A stretch of 12,103 bases of DNA from MED-G116 sp038107835 (lineage in GTDB: Bacteria > Pseudomonadota > Alphaproteobacteria > Puniceispirillales > Puniceispirillaceae): NCBI GenBank assembly GCA_038107835.1, contig JAYNHH010000045.1, positions 1 through 12,103 on the forward strand, read 5' to 3'. Both the position numbers and the translations under genes were made by a program. Under the pieces are notes generated by a model, which was not told the origin of the DNA, made no database searches, and saw only the letters and a program-made list of their open reading frames with translations. Shown here one piece after another: positions 6,138 to 12,103 of this stretch. Position 1 is the first letter of the stretch, and each line of letters opens with the position of its first letter.

Positions 6138-7847
6138 ATGAACAGGATGCAGACAGCAGAAACGGCACAGATGGCAACGGCCAGCACCGGCATGATTGGC
6201 CGCGCCCGCCAGCAGATCGTCCAGATGACAGGCTATTCCTCGGCCCGGTCGCTGGCTGGTGATGAGGAAGCGCTGGTGTTTCTCGACGCCAATGAATGCG
6301 CGCATGAACCTTTTGTCGGGGCGCGCAATCTTGCCCGCTATTCGACGCAGCAACCAGGGGAATTGCAGCGCGCTTTCTGCCACTGGCTCGATGTGTCATC
6401 ACGCAATCTGACGATTACCCGTGGTGCGGATGAGGCGATTGACTGTCTGATGCGCGGCTTTTGTGAGCCGGGTGTGGACAATATCGTCATCTGCCCGCCG
6501 ACCTTTGCGATGTATGCACAATCGGCAATGCTGCAGGGTGTCGAAATCCGGCAGGCACCGCTCACCAGCGGTTTCGGGCTTGATCCGGCAGCCATTGCGG
6601 CGGTAATGGACGAGGCGACAAAGCTGGTGTTCGTGTGTTCGCCAAACAACCCGACCGGCAATGTGATGAATGCCACCGCCATTACCGATCTGTGCATCGC
6701 CTGTGATGGCCGGGCGCTGGTCGTCGTTGACGAGACCTATATCGAATATGCGATTGATGCGGGCGATGCTACCAGTCTGATCCCTGCGCTGGAGCGTTTT
6801 GCCAATCTGGTGGTGCTGCGGACCCTCTCGAAATCGCATGCGGCGGCGGGACTCCGCTGTGGCTGTGCGGTGGCAGCGGCGGATGTTACCGACCTGATGC
6901 GAAAGGTGCTGGCACCCTATCCGGTGCCACAGCTGGTGACGGGCGCCGCGCTGACTATCCTTGCTGATGGTAACCAGCGACGGTTGGCGACAAAGCGCGC
7001 CGAGACGATTGCGCGGCGTGATGAGATAATGGCGGAACTGGCCAAAATCGAGGATGTCATCCGGGTCTGGCCGTCAGATGCCAATTTTATCCTGATCGAG
7101 GCGCGCGATGCGGCGGCGCTGTGTCAGCGGGCGCGTCAGGGCGGGGTCGTTCTGCGCAACCAGTCTCATCAGCCCGGCGTCGGCGAGGCGGTCAGGATCT
7201 CGATCGGCAGCGAGGCGGAGATGGCGCAGCTGCTGGCAGCGCTGCGCGGTGAGACAGTCACAAGCAAGGCACGGAACAGACGCCATGAAATTGTCCGCAA
7301 GACCAGCGAGACAGCGATTGCGGTGGCGGTCGATCTGGACCGGGCCGGGCCGATCAGCATCGATACGGGCATCGGCTTTTATGACCATATGCTGGATCAG
7401 ATTGCCAAACATGCCGGTTTTGCCCTGACGCTGGAATGCGAGGGTGACCTTGAGATAGATCCGCATCACAGCATCGAGGATTGCGCGATCGCGCTGGGCC
7501 AGGCGATCCGCGGCGCGCTTGGCGACAAGCGGGGCATTGGCCGCTATGGCTTCTGCCTGCCGATGGATGAGGCGCTGGTGACGGTGGCACTGGATCTGAG
7601 CGGTCGCTTCCACCTTGATTTCAAGGCCGATTTCCCACAGCCCATGGTTGGCGATCTGCCCTGTGACATGATCGACCATGTGTTTCGCTCGCTGGCCGAG
7701 AACATGCAGGCAAATCTGCACATCGCCGTCACCGGCGAGAATTGTCACCATATGGTCGAGGCCTGTTTCAAGGGATTCGGGCGGGCGCTTCGCCAGGCCA
7801 TCAGGCAGGATGGCAGTGAAATGCCAAGCACCAAGGGCACCTTATAG
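6138..7847 (+). CDS. hisCB: Fused histidinol-phosphate aminotransferase / imidazoleglycerol-phosphate dehydratase (HisC-HisB)
   Basis: One 569-residue frame carries two enzymes. Residues about 16-370 are HisC, a class I/II PLP aminotransferase: TRGADEAID (94-102), CSPNNPTG (167-174), VVDETYIEY (197-205), PLP lysine K232 in LRTLSKS, and APYPVPQ. After a linker of some 12 residues (GETVTSKARNR), residues 382-569 are the HisB dehydratase: FYDHMLDQIAKHAGF (H417, H425), DPHHSIED (443-450), LPMDEAL and CHHMVEACFKGFG (H537, H538, E541), ending PSTKGTL. No stop, frameshift or in-frame ATG separates them; the ATG at the junction is out of frame. The histidinol-phosphate phosphatase domain found at the front of E. 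coli HisB is missing. ATG 6147 is an alternative start with a better-spaced AGGG. The gene is 31 bases downstream of hisG. Both activities look intact from their residues. Confidence 0.93.
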   Translation: MNRMQTAETAQMATASTGMIGRARQQIVQMTGYSSARSLAGDEEALVFLDANECAHEPFVGARNLARYSTQQPGELQRAFCHWLDVSSRNLTITRGADEAIDCLMRGFCEPGVDNIVICPPTFAMYAQSAMLQGVEIRQAPLTSGFGLDPAAIAAVMDEATKLVFVCSPNNPTGNVMNATAITDLCIACDGRALVVVDETYIEYAIDAGDATSLIPALERFANLVVLRTLSKSHAAAGLRCGCAVAAADVTDLMRKVLAPYPVPQLVTGAALTILADGNQRRLATKRAETIARRDEIMAELAKIEDVIRVWPSDANFILIEARDAAALCQRARQGGVVLRNQSHQPGVGEAVRISIGSEAEMAQLLAALRGETVTSKARNRRHEIVRKTSETAIAVAVDLDRAGPISIDTGIGFYDHMLDQIAKHAGFALTLECEGDLEIDPHHSIEDCAIALGQAIRGALGDKRGIGRYGFCLPMDEALVTVALDLSGRFHLDFKADFPQPMVGDLPCDMIDHVFRSLAENMQANLHIAVTGENCHHMVEACFKGFGRALRQAIRQDGSEMPSTKGTL

Positions 7848-7870
7848 GCAGGACAGGCTGGACTGGACAG

Positions 7871-8482
7871 ATGATCGCAATCATTGACAGCGGCGGGGCG
7901 AATATCGCCTCGATAAGATTCGCGCTTGAACGCTGTGGCGCAGAGGCCCGGCTGACCGCCGACAGCGCCGAGATCGAGAGTGCCGACAAGGTGATCCTTC
8001 CCGGCGTCGGCATGGCGGCAACAGCGATGACCCAGCTGCACCAGCATGGGCTTGTCGAGTGCATCCGGGGGCTGCGCCAGCCAGTGCTGGGCGTGTGTCT
8101 GGGGATGCAGCTTCTGTTTGAACATTCAAGCGAGGGTGATACCGAAATGCTTGGCGTGCTGGCCGGAAACTGCCGCCGCTTTGCTGCCGCCCCGGGGCGT
8201 AGCGTACCACATATGGGGTGGAACCGGATTCGGGCGATCGACAGTGGTAAGATCGACAGTGGCAACCGGCACCCGCTGCTGACCGATGTGGCGGAGGGAG
8301 CGCATGTCTATTTCGTTCACAGCTATTTTGCCGAACTGTCGGCTGACACCATTGCCAGCTGCGATTATGGCGAGGCTTTCACGGCGATTGCCGGCAATGG
8401 CAATTTCATGGGCTGCCAGTTTCACCCGGAACGTTCCGGCTCTGTTGGCGAACAGATTTTGTGGAATTTTCTGGCGCTGTGA
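7871..8482 (+). CDS. hisH: Imidazole glycerol phosphate synthase, glutamine amidotransferase subunit (HisH)
   Basis: A class I glutamine amidotransferase of 203 residues that supplies ammonia to HisF. The triad is C76 in GVCLGMQLLFE, H185 and E187 in CQFHPERSG; PHMGWN (113-118) and the oxyanion region LPGVGM (43-48) are the expected HisH blocks. The N-terminus IAIIDSGGANIASIRFALE starts directly at the ATG, which has only a weak ribosome binding site (GGACTGGACAG). It lies 23 bases after the fused hisCB gene. A short internal repeat, IDSGKIDSGN (123-132), comes from a small duplication in the DNA around 8239-8266. The partner hisF is two genes downstream. Confidence 0.96.
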   Translation: MIAIIDSGGANIASIRFALERCGAEARLTADSAEIESADKVILPGVGMAATAMTQLHQHGLVECIRGLRQPVLGVCLGMQLLFEHSSEGDTEMLGVLAGNCRRFAAAPGRSVPHMGWNRIRAIDSGKIDSGNRHPLLTDVAEGAHVYFVHSYFAELSADTIASCDYGEAFTAIAGNGNFMGCQFHPERSGSVGEQILWNFLAL

Positions 8483-8536
8483 GCGCGCCATTCAACGGAA
8501 AAAGCCCATGCAAGGCAAGGAAACAAGGAAAAGATA

Positions 8537-9292
8537 ATGGTTATCTACCCGGCAATTGATCTGATTGATGGTGCTGTTGTGCGGCTGCATAAGGGCGATT
8601 TTGCCCAGAAAACGACCTATGGCAGCAATCCGATCGAGGTGGCGTGTGGCTATCGCGAGGCCGGGGCGAGCTGGCTGCATCTGGTTGATCTGGATGGCGC
8701 CAAAGACCCGCAGAACCGGCAGATCAGGCTGCTTGGCGAGATTATCAGCGCCTCTGGGCTGAAGGTGCAGACAGGCGGTGGCATCAGGTCACGCGCCGAT
8801 GTCGCCGCGCTGGCACAGGCCGGGGCAAGCCGGATTGTCATTGGCAGCCTGGCGGTGCGTGACCCCGATGCGGTGCGGGCGATATTCGATGAGTTTGGCC
8901 CGGAGATGATCTGTCTGGCGGCCGATGTGATGTGGGGCCAGCCGGATGGCGACGAGGCCAGCTATTACATCGCTGTTTCCGGTTGGCAGGAGGCGAGCGC
9001 GATGAAGCTGTCAGCGTTTCTGCAGGCTTATGGCGAGGTTGGGCTGCGGCATGTGCTATGCACCGATATCGCCCGAGATGGCACCATGACGGGATGCAAT
9101 GTTGATCTCTATCAGGAGGTCAAGCGCGCCTTTCCCGGAATCAAGCTGCAAGCCTCAGGTGGGGTGAGCAGCCTTGCTGATCTTGAGACGCTGACCACCG
9201 ATGGGGTGATCATTGGCAAGGCGCTCTATGAGGGGGCGTTCCAGCTTGCCGACGCACTGGCTGTTGGCGCGGAGAGGGCGGGCGCATGCTGA
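8537..9292 (+). CDS. hisA: ProFAR isomerase (phosphoribosylformimino-5-aminoimidazole carboxamide ribotide isomerase, HisA)
   Basis: A 251-residue (beta-alpha)8 barrel that isomerises ProFAR to PRFAR. The catalytic aspartates are D8 (YPAIDLIDG) and D130 (LAADVMWG). The phosphate sites are GGGIRS (80-85) with VIGSLAV (101-107), and SGGV (207-210) with IIGKAL (225-230). VSGWQE and HVLCTDIARDGTMTG match the E. coli protein closely. The ribosome binding site AAGGAAAAGATA is good. A 54-base gap separates it from hisH, the largest inside the operon downstream of hisC; I see no hairpin or promoter of note in it. Its last seven bases overlap the start of hisF. Confidence 0.96.
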   Translation: MVIYPAIDLIDGAVVRLHKGDFAQKTTYGSNPIEVACGYREAGASWLHLVDLDGAKDPQNRQIRLLGEIISASGLKVQTGGGIRSRADVAALAQAGASRIVIGSLAVRDPDAVRAIFDEFGPEMICLAADVMWGQPDGDEASYYIAVSGWQEASAMKLSAFLQAYGEVGLRHVLCTDIARDGTMTGCNVDLYQEVKRAFPGIKLQASGGVSSLADLETLTTDGVIIGKALYEGAFQLADALAVGAERAGAC

Positions 9293-10074
9293 CAAAACGT
9301 ATAATCGCCTGCCTCGATGTGCGCGATGGCCGCGTTGTCAAAGGCGTGCAGTTTCGTAACCACCGCGACATGGGAGACATTCTGGAGCTTGCACAGCGCT
9401 ATGCCGATGAGGGTGTTGATGAGCTGGTGTTCTATGACATCACCGCCAGCAGTGATGGGCGTGTCGTCGACAAAAGCTGGGTCAATCAGGTGGCACGGCG
9501 GATCAATATCCCCTTCTGTGTTGCCGGTGGCATCCGCAGCATCGAGGATGCGCGGGCGATCCTGAATGACGGGGCGGACAAGATTTCGGTGAATTCACCA
9601 GCGCTGGAAAACCCGGCTTTCATCAGCGAGCTGGCCGGTGTCTTTGGCACGCAATGTGTTGTTGTCGGGATCGACAGCCGCGAGGAGGTGGGTGATGATG
9701 GCCAGCCTGTTTACCGCGTCTATCAATATACTGGCGATGCGGCAAAAACGATCGCCTCGAAGCGCGACACGATCAGCTGGGCGCAGGAGGCCGAGCGGCG
9801 CGGGGCTGGCGAGATCGTGCTGAACTGCATGAATAATGACGGGGTGAAACGCGGCTATGATCTGGCGCAGCTGGCACTGGTGCGTGAGGCGGTGAGCCTT
9901 CCGGTCATCGCCTCCGGTGGAGCCGGTGATTACAGCCATTTCGCCGATCTCTTCACCAAAACCGGGATTGATGGCGGACTTGCCGCCTCGGTCTTTCACA
10001 GCGGCCAGATCCCGATTCCCGACCTCAAGCAATATCTGGCCAACAGACAAATCGAAGTGCGGATCCAGCGATGA
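9286..10074 (+). CDS. hisF: Imidazole glycerol phosphate synthase, cyclase subunit (HisF)
   Basis: The 262-residue barrel partner of HisH. It makes imidazole glycerol phosphate, plus AICAR that returns to purine synthesis. Catalytic D11 (ACLDVRDG) and D130 (VVGIDSRE) are present, with GGIRS (81-85), INSPAL-like VNSPAL (102-107) and ASGGAG. Typical of the E. coli kind are VKGVQFRNH, DITASSDGRVVDKSWV and the ending EVRI; the usual alphaproteobacterial form reads VKGVNFVDL at the same place. The ATG overlaps the hisA stop by seven bases and the stop overlaps the next ATG by four, so translation is very probably coupled on both sides. Confidence 0.96.
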   Translation: MLTKRIIACLDVRDGRVVKGVQFRNHRDMGDILELAQRYADEGVDELVFYDITASSDGRVVDKSWVNQVARRINIPFCVAGGIRSIEDARAILNDGADKISVNSPALENPAFISELAGVFGTQCVVVGIDSREEVGDDGQPVYRVYQYTGDAAKTIASKRDTISWAQEAERRGAGEIVLNCMNNDGVKRGYDLAQLALVREAVSLPVIASGGAGDYSHFADLFTKTGIDGGLAASVFHSGQIPIPDLKQYLANRQIEVRIQR

Positions 10075-10709
10075 CCAAAGCGACATTTTCAGCGGCACCT
10101 GCCGAAATCATCTCGAAAGCCGATTGGGACAAGGGCAACGGACTGTTGCCGGCGATCGTGCAGAACCCCGACAATGGCCAGGTGCTGATGCTTGGCTATA
10201 TGAATGCGGCGGCCCTCGAGGCGACCATCGAGGGCGGCAATGTAACCTTTTTCAGCCGGTCAAAGCAGCGGCTGTGGGTCAAGGGCGAGAGCTCGGGCAA
10301 TTTTCTGAAACTTGTCGATGTGAGGATTGATTGTGACCATGACGCGCTGTTGGTGACGGCGCGGCCTGTGGGGCCGACCTGTCACACTGGCAGCATCTCC
10401 TGCTTCGGCAATGAGACGGTGGCTCCGACGCTGTTCCTGAATGAGCTGTCAGCGCTGATCGCCACCCGCCAGCATGAGATGCCGGCAGGAAGCTATACCA
10501 CCAGCCTGTTTGCCGAAGGTAAAGCCCGGATCGCCCAGAAGGTCGGCGAGGAGGGGGTCGAGCTGGCGCTGGCGCGGATGAAGGATGATGGCGGAGAAAT
10601 GGCGAATGAAGCTGCCGACCTGCTGTTTCACATGCTGGTCCTGCTGCAGGATGCCGGGCTTGAGCTTGGCGATGTCATCCAGGTGCTGCAGGCGCGGCAC
10701 GCAAGCTAG
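10071..10709 (+). CDS. hisIE: Bifunctional phosphoribosyl-AMP cyclohydrolase / phosphoribosyl-ATP pyrophosphatase (HisIE)
   Basis: Catalyses steps two and three of the pathway in one chain of 212 residues. The N-terminal cyclohydrolase domain (about 20-115) has the metal site DCDHD (87-91) and cysteines C104 and C111 in GPTCHTGSISCF. The C-terminal pyrophosphatase domain (about 123-210) has the MazG-like helices QKVGEEGVELALA (156-168) and NEAADLLFHMLVLL (179-192). The HisI-HisE fusion is common in gammaproteobacteria and many others, while alphaproteobacteria often keep them apart. The ATG overlaps the hisF stop (ATGA). It is the last gene of the operon; its stop codon is three bases from that of the convergent LysR gene, and no terminator hairpin lies between. 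Confidence 0.95.
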   Translation: MTKATFSAAPAEIISKADWDKGNGLLPAIVQNPDNGQVLMLGYMNAAALEATIEGGNVTFFSRSKQRLWVKGESSGNFLKLVDVRIDCDHDALLVTARPVGPTCHTGSISCFGNETVAPTLFLNELSALIATRQHEMPAGSYTTSLFAEGKARIAQKVGEEGVELALARMKDDGGEMANEAADLLFHMLVLLQDAGLELGDVIQVLQARHAS

Positions 10710-10712
10710 CGC

Positions 10713-11573
10713 CTAGTCACGCAGCAGCGCACAGAGGGTGCTGTCGGCCCGGGTGACGATGCTGATCTCGCGGGAGATCGCCGGGCGTGTCAGCCGGCGG
10801 CTGCGCACCCCCTGCAGCAACACCAGGCTTTCCGGCACCACGGCGACACCGGCACCACCGCTGATCAGGCTCTGGCAGATGATTTCATCGGTGATCGAAT
10901 GCGGGCTTGCGGGGGCATCCTGCGGCCGCATGGCGATGCCGGTCCTGAATGCCAGGTAGCGCGGAAACTCGCAGAGTGACCGGTTGATGCTGGGATGTTC
11001 GTCAAGCGCCTCAAGCGGCACCGTCGCCATTTTCTCGAACGGGTGGCCCTGCGGAAAGGCGACGACGAAGGGATCAGTGGCAAGCTGGAAACGGGTCATG
11101 TCATCGGGATAGCTGGGTTCGGCCATGATGCAGGCATCAAGGGTGCCGCCGCGCAGCATCTCTAGTGGCGGTGAGGCAAAGGCGGTGGTTGTACGGATAC
11201 CGGTCTCAGCCTGCGGCATCGGGGCTATCTGTTCGAGGCGGCGATAGCCGGTCATCACATGCTGTGGGCCGATTGTCGGCGTGATGCCAAGACGGATCGG
11301 CGCGTTGCCGGCTGGCGCGTCGGTGGCGATCTCGTCACGCAGCTGGCGGTCCATTGTCTCATATTGGCCGAGAAGCCGGGCCAGATGTTCGGTAACGCCG
11401 ACACCGCCACGCCCGCGCGCATTGTCGACAAGGGCGATGCCAAGGCGCTGTTCAACGGCGCTGGCACTTTGGCGAAGCCGGTAGACGGAAATGCCGAGAG
11501 TTTGCGCCCCACGGTTGATCGAGCCTTCATCGGCAATCGCCTTGAGCGCGGCATATTCGGTACTGGTAATCAT
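10713..11573 (-). CDS. LysR-family transcriptional regulator
   Basis: A 286-residue protein with the LysR layout. The N-terminal winged helix-turn-helix covers residues about 4-62 (YAALKAIADEGSINRGAQTL, then SASAVEQRLGIALV). The co-inducer domain covers about 90-286 and starts APIRLGITPTIGPQHV, with LEMLRGGTLDACIM and ISGGAGVAVVPESL in typical places. The recognition helix region differs somewhat from well-studied members and I cannot name its target. It faces hisIE tail to tail, so it is not obviously the his regulator. The ATG at 11573 lacks a Shine-Dalgarno sequence, but homology starts within ten residues of it. A good promoter lies about 40 bases upstream. Confidence 0.9.
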   Translation of the reverse strand: MITSTEYAALKAIADEGSINRGAQTLGISVYRLRQSASAVEQRLGIALVDNARGRGGVGVTEHLARLLGQYETMDRQLRDEIATDAPAGNAPIRLGITPTIGPQHVMTGYRRLEQIAPMPQAETGIRTTTAFASPPLEMLRGGTLDACIMAEPSYPDDMTRFQLATDPFVVAFPQGHPFEKMATVPLEALDEHPSINRSLCEFPRYLAFRTGIAMRPQDAPASPHSITDEIICQSLISGGAGVAVVPESLVLLQGVRSRRLTRPAISREISIVTRADSTLCALLRD

Positions 11574-11611
11574 TCAAAAAACCGTAACATTCAACCCAAT
11601 AACAGGACAAA

Positions 11612-11640
11612 ATCCTAGCAGGTTGCATGTATTCTGGCAA
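11612..11640 (-). promoter_or_regulatory. Sigma-70-like promoter of the lysR gene
   Basis: On the minus strand TTGCCA (11640-11635) and TAGGAT (11617-11612) are separated by 17 bases. They match five and four of the six consensus positions. Initiation would leave a leader of about 30 bases before the LysR ATG. Confidence 0.6.
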
Positions 11641-11658
11641 TTTCACCGCGGAAATCTG

Positions 11659-11687
11659 CCCGGATTCCAGCCACACCCGGATTTCAG
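11659..11687. repeat. Short direct repeat upstream of the lysR promoter
   Basis: CCCGGATTCCAG (11659-11670) and CCCGGATTTCAG (11676-11687) match at 11 of 12 positions with a 17-base period, just upstream of the lysR promoter. Paired regulator half-sites are one reading; chance is another. Confidence 0.4.
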
Positions 11688-11689
11688 AC

Positions 11690-11714
11690 AAAAAAAGACC
11701 GGCTTGCGCCGGTC
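11690..11714 (-). terminator. Strong intrinsic terminator, leftward
   Basis: On the minus strand GACCGGC (11714-11708) and GCCGGTC (11703-11697) form a perfect seven-pair GC-rich stem closed by a GCAA tetraloop. Seven T follow at 11696-11690. No protein gene on this strand ends just before it, so it ends either the candidate small RNA or read-through from the tRNA. Confidence 0.85.
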
Positions 11715-11818
11715 CGAGTGAAGGGAGAAATTATGCGAAATCATCGTCACATCCGTTAACGACTTTCTCGAAAAAATATTACAACAATGACGAAGCAAAA
11801 AGATAAAAAATATTTATA
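11690..11818 (-). ncRNA. Candidate small regulatory RNA, about 130 nt, with an anti-Shine-Dalgarno tract
   Basis: A strong leftward promoter (11825-11853) and a strong leftward terminator (11690-11714) bracket a transcript of roughly 130 nt. It has no credible ORF: ATGs in it meet stops at once or run into the terminator without a ribosome binding site. The 5' half is AT-rich. A pyrimidine tract, TTTCTCCCTT (11730-11721), stands unpaired just before the terminator stem. It is complementary over ten bases to the ribosome binding site of the sulfurtransferase gene (AAGGGAGAAA, 1600-1591) and over seven to that of aapJ. Such tracts are known in trans-acting small RNAs of alphaproteobacteria. The promoter, terminator and complementarity are seen; that the RNA exists and regulates is inference. 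I do not recognise a named family. Confidence 0.5.
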
Positions 11819-11824
11819 GCTTTG

Positions 11825-11853
11825 ATTGTATGAGATTTATTTAGATGTGACAA
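11825..11853 (-). promoter_or_regulatory. Strong sigma-70-like promoter, leftward, for the candidate small RNA
   Basis: On the minus strand TTGTCA (11853-11848) and TACAAT (11830-11825) are separated by exactly 17 bases. Each hexamer matches five of six consensus positions. It is the best promoter-like pair noticed in the window. Confidence 0.65.
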
Positions 11854-12048
11854 TGGGTGATTTGCCACCGATATTCCCCAAATGAGCGATGCCCAGACGG
11901 TGCCAGACGGGAGGGATGCCGGATTCGCCAGACATATCAGACAGACCGGACAGACCTGACATAAAGGGCAAAACCACGGCGGGCATGGCTGCGCTCACAG
12001 GGGCAGGCTCTGGCAGGGATAACAGACGGGAAGATGGGAGAAAAAGGC
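11854..12048. other. Intergenic stretch between tRNA-Asn and the small RNA promoter
   Basis: No convincing gene. The stretch is rich in short imperfect CAGAC/AGACGG copies, for example CAGACGGTGCCAGACGGG near 11896. The minus strand is open here for about 50 codons from an ATG at 11985, giving a low-complexity peptide with SGLSGLSDMSGESG and no ribosome binding site; I do not call it. On the minus strand a T5 run follows the tRNA end within three bases, with no hairpin of its own. Confidence 0.4.
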
Positions 12049-12103
12049 TGGCTCCCCGGGACGGATTCGAACCGCCGGCCAAGCGATTAACAGTCGCTTG
12101 CTC
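12049..12103 (-). tRNA. tRNA-Asn (anticodon GTT), 5' end outside the window
   Basis: The minus strand shows the 3' three quarters of a tRNA. The anticodon stem AGCGA/TCGCT holds the loop CTGTTAA with anticodon GTT. The T arm is GGCGG-TTCGAAT-CCGTC, followed by the acceptor strand CCGGGGA, discriminator G and an encoded CCA (12051-12049). The last bases of the D arm (GAGC) are at the edge; about 21 bases of the 5' end are missing. No integrase or att-like duplication is visible next to it. Confidence 0.95.

Noticed and set aside
7284..7286. ATG at the hisC-hisB junction as a separate hisB start
   Set aside because: It is in another frame and reads into an arginine-rich product unlike HisB. 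The dehydratase frame has no ATG between the end of HisC and its own first strand.
7074..7751. Minus-strand frame of 225 codons opposite hisB
   Set aside because: It lies wholly antisense to the conserved dehydratase domain, lacks a recognisable motif or ribosome binding site, and is explained by high GC and codon bias.
11721..11759. Plus-strand mini-ORF MRNHRHIR behind a good SD (AAGGGAGAAATT)
   Set aside because: Two His codons suggested a leader peptide, but no gene follows on the plus strand. The same bases are better explained as the anti-SD tract of a minus-strand RNA that ends in the adjacent terminator.
11837..12082. Minus-strand frame of 81 codons reaching into the tRNA
   Set aside because: Its start lies inside tRNA-Asn, and the remainder is low-complexity Ser/Gly from CAGAC-type repeats, without a ribosome binding site.
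12049..12103. tRNA-Asn as an integration site of a mobile element
   Set aside because: No integrase, no duplicated tRNA 3' end and no change in gene content is visible beside it in this window.

Overview
The window looks like a draft-genome piece of a free-living, probably marine alphaproteobacterium. The first gene matches the alphaproteobacterial general amino-acid binding protein AapJ, genes are tightly packed, and GC is about 60 %. A SAR116-type lineage is possible, but that is inference and nothing in the window proves it. A run of exactly 100 N lies at 3712-3811, and the bases on either side of it are an exact 55-bp duplicate. This is the mark of an unmerged contig overlap and not of missing sequence.

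Layout. Positions 1-2707 are transcribed leftwards: a PLP-dependent cysteine synthase (1685-2707), a 3-mercaptopyruvate sulfurtransferase-like protein (739-1587), and the first 182 codons of aapJ (547 down to the window edge). Just upstream of aapJ is a terminator hairpin with a T-run, a competing alternative hairpin and a short ORF, which together look like an attenuator. After a 358-bp intergenic stretch with a 9-bp tandem repeat, a SixA-like histidine phosphatase (3066-3572) and a PHYHD1-like Fe(II)/2-oxoglutarate dioxygenase (3624-4717, split by the N gap) run rightwards.

The core is a rightward histidine operon, 4877-10709: a YerC-type TrpR-family regulator, hisG, a fused hisC-hisB gene, hisH, hisA, hisF and hisIE. 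Together they encode the PRPP-to-imidazole-glycerol-phosphate steps, the dehydratase and the transaminase. Histidinol dehydrogenase (hisD) and histidinol-phosphate phosphatase are absent here and must be elsewhere. Every protein resembles the E. coli-type (gammaproteobacterial) versions, including long-form HisG, which suggests that the operon came by transfer. The in-frame joining of HisC to the dehydratase domain of HisB, without the phosphatase domain that separates them in E. coli, is the most unusual protein in the window.

A leftward LysR-type regulator (10713-11573) converges on hisIE with three bases between the stop codons. The 475-bp stretch beyond it has a good lysR promoter, then a strong leftward promoter (11825-11853) and a strong leftward terminator (11690-11714). 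These two bracket about 130 nt without a credible ORF, a candidate small RNA carrying an anti-Shine-Dalgarno pyrimidine tract. A leftward tRNA-Asn(GTT), cut by the window edge, closes the window.
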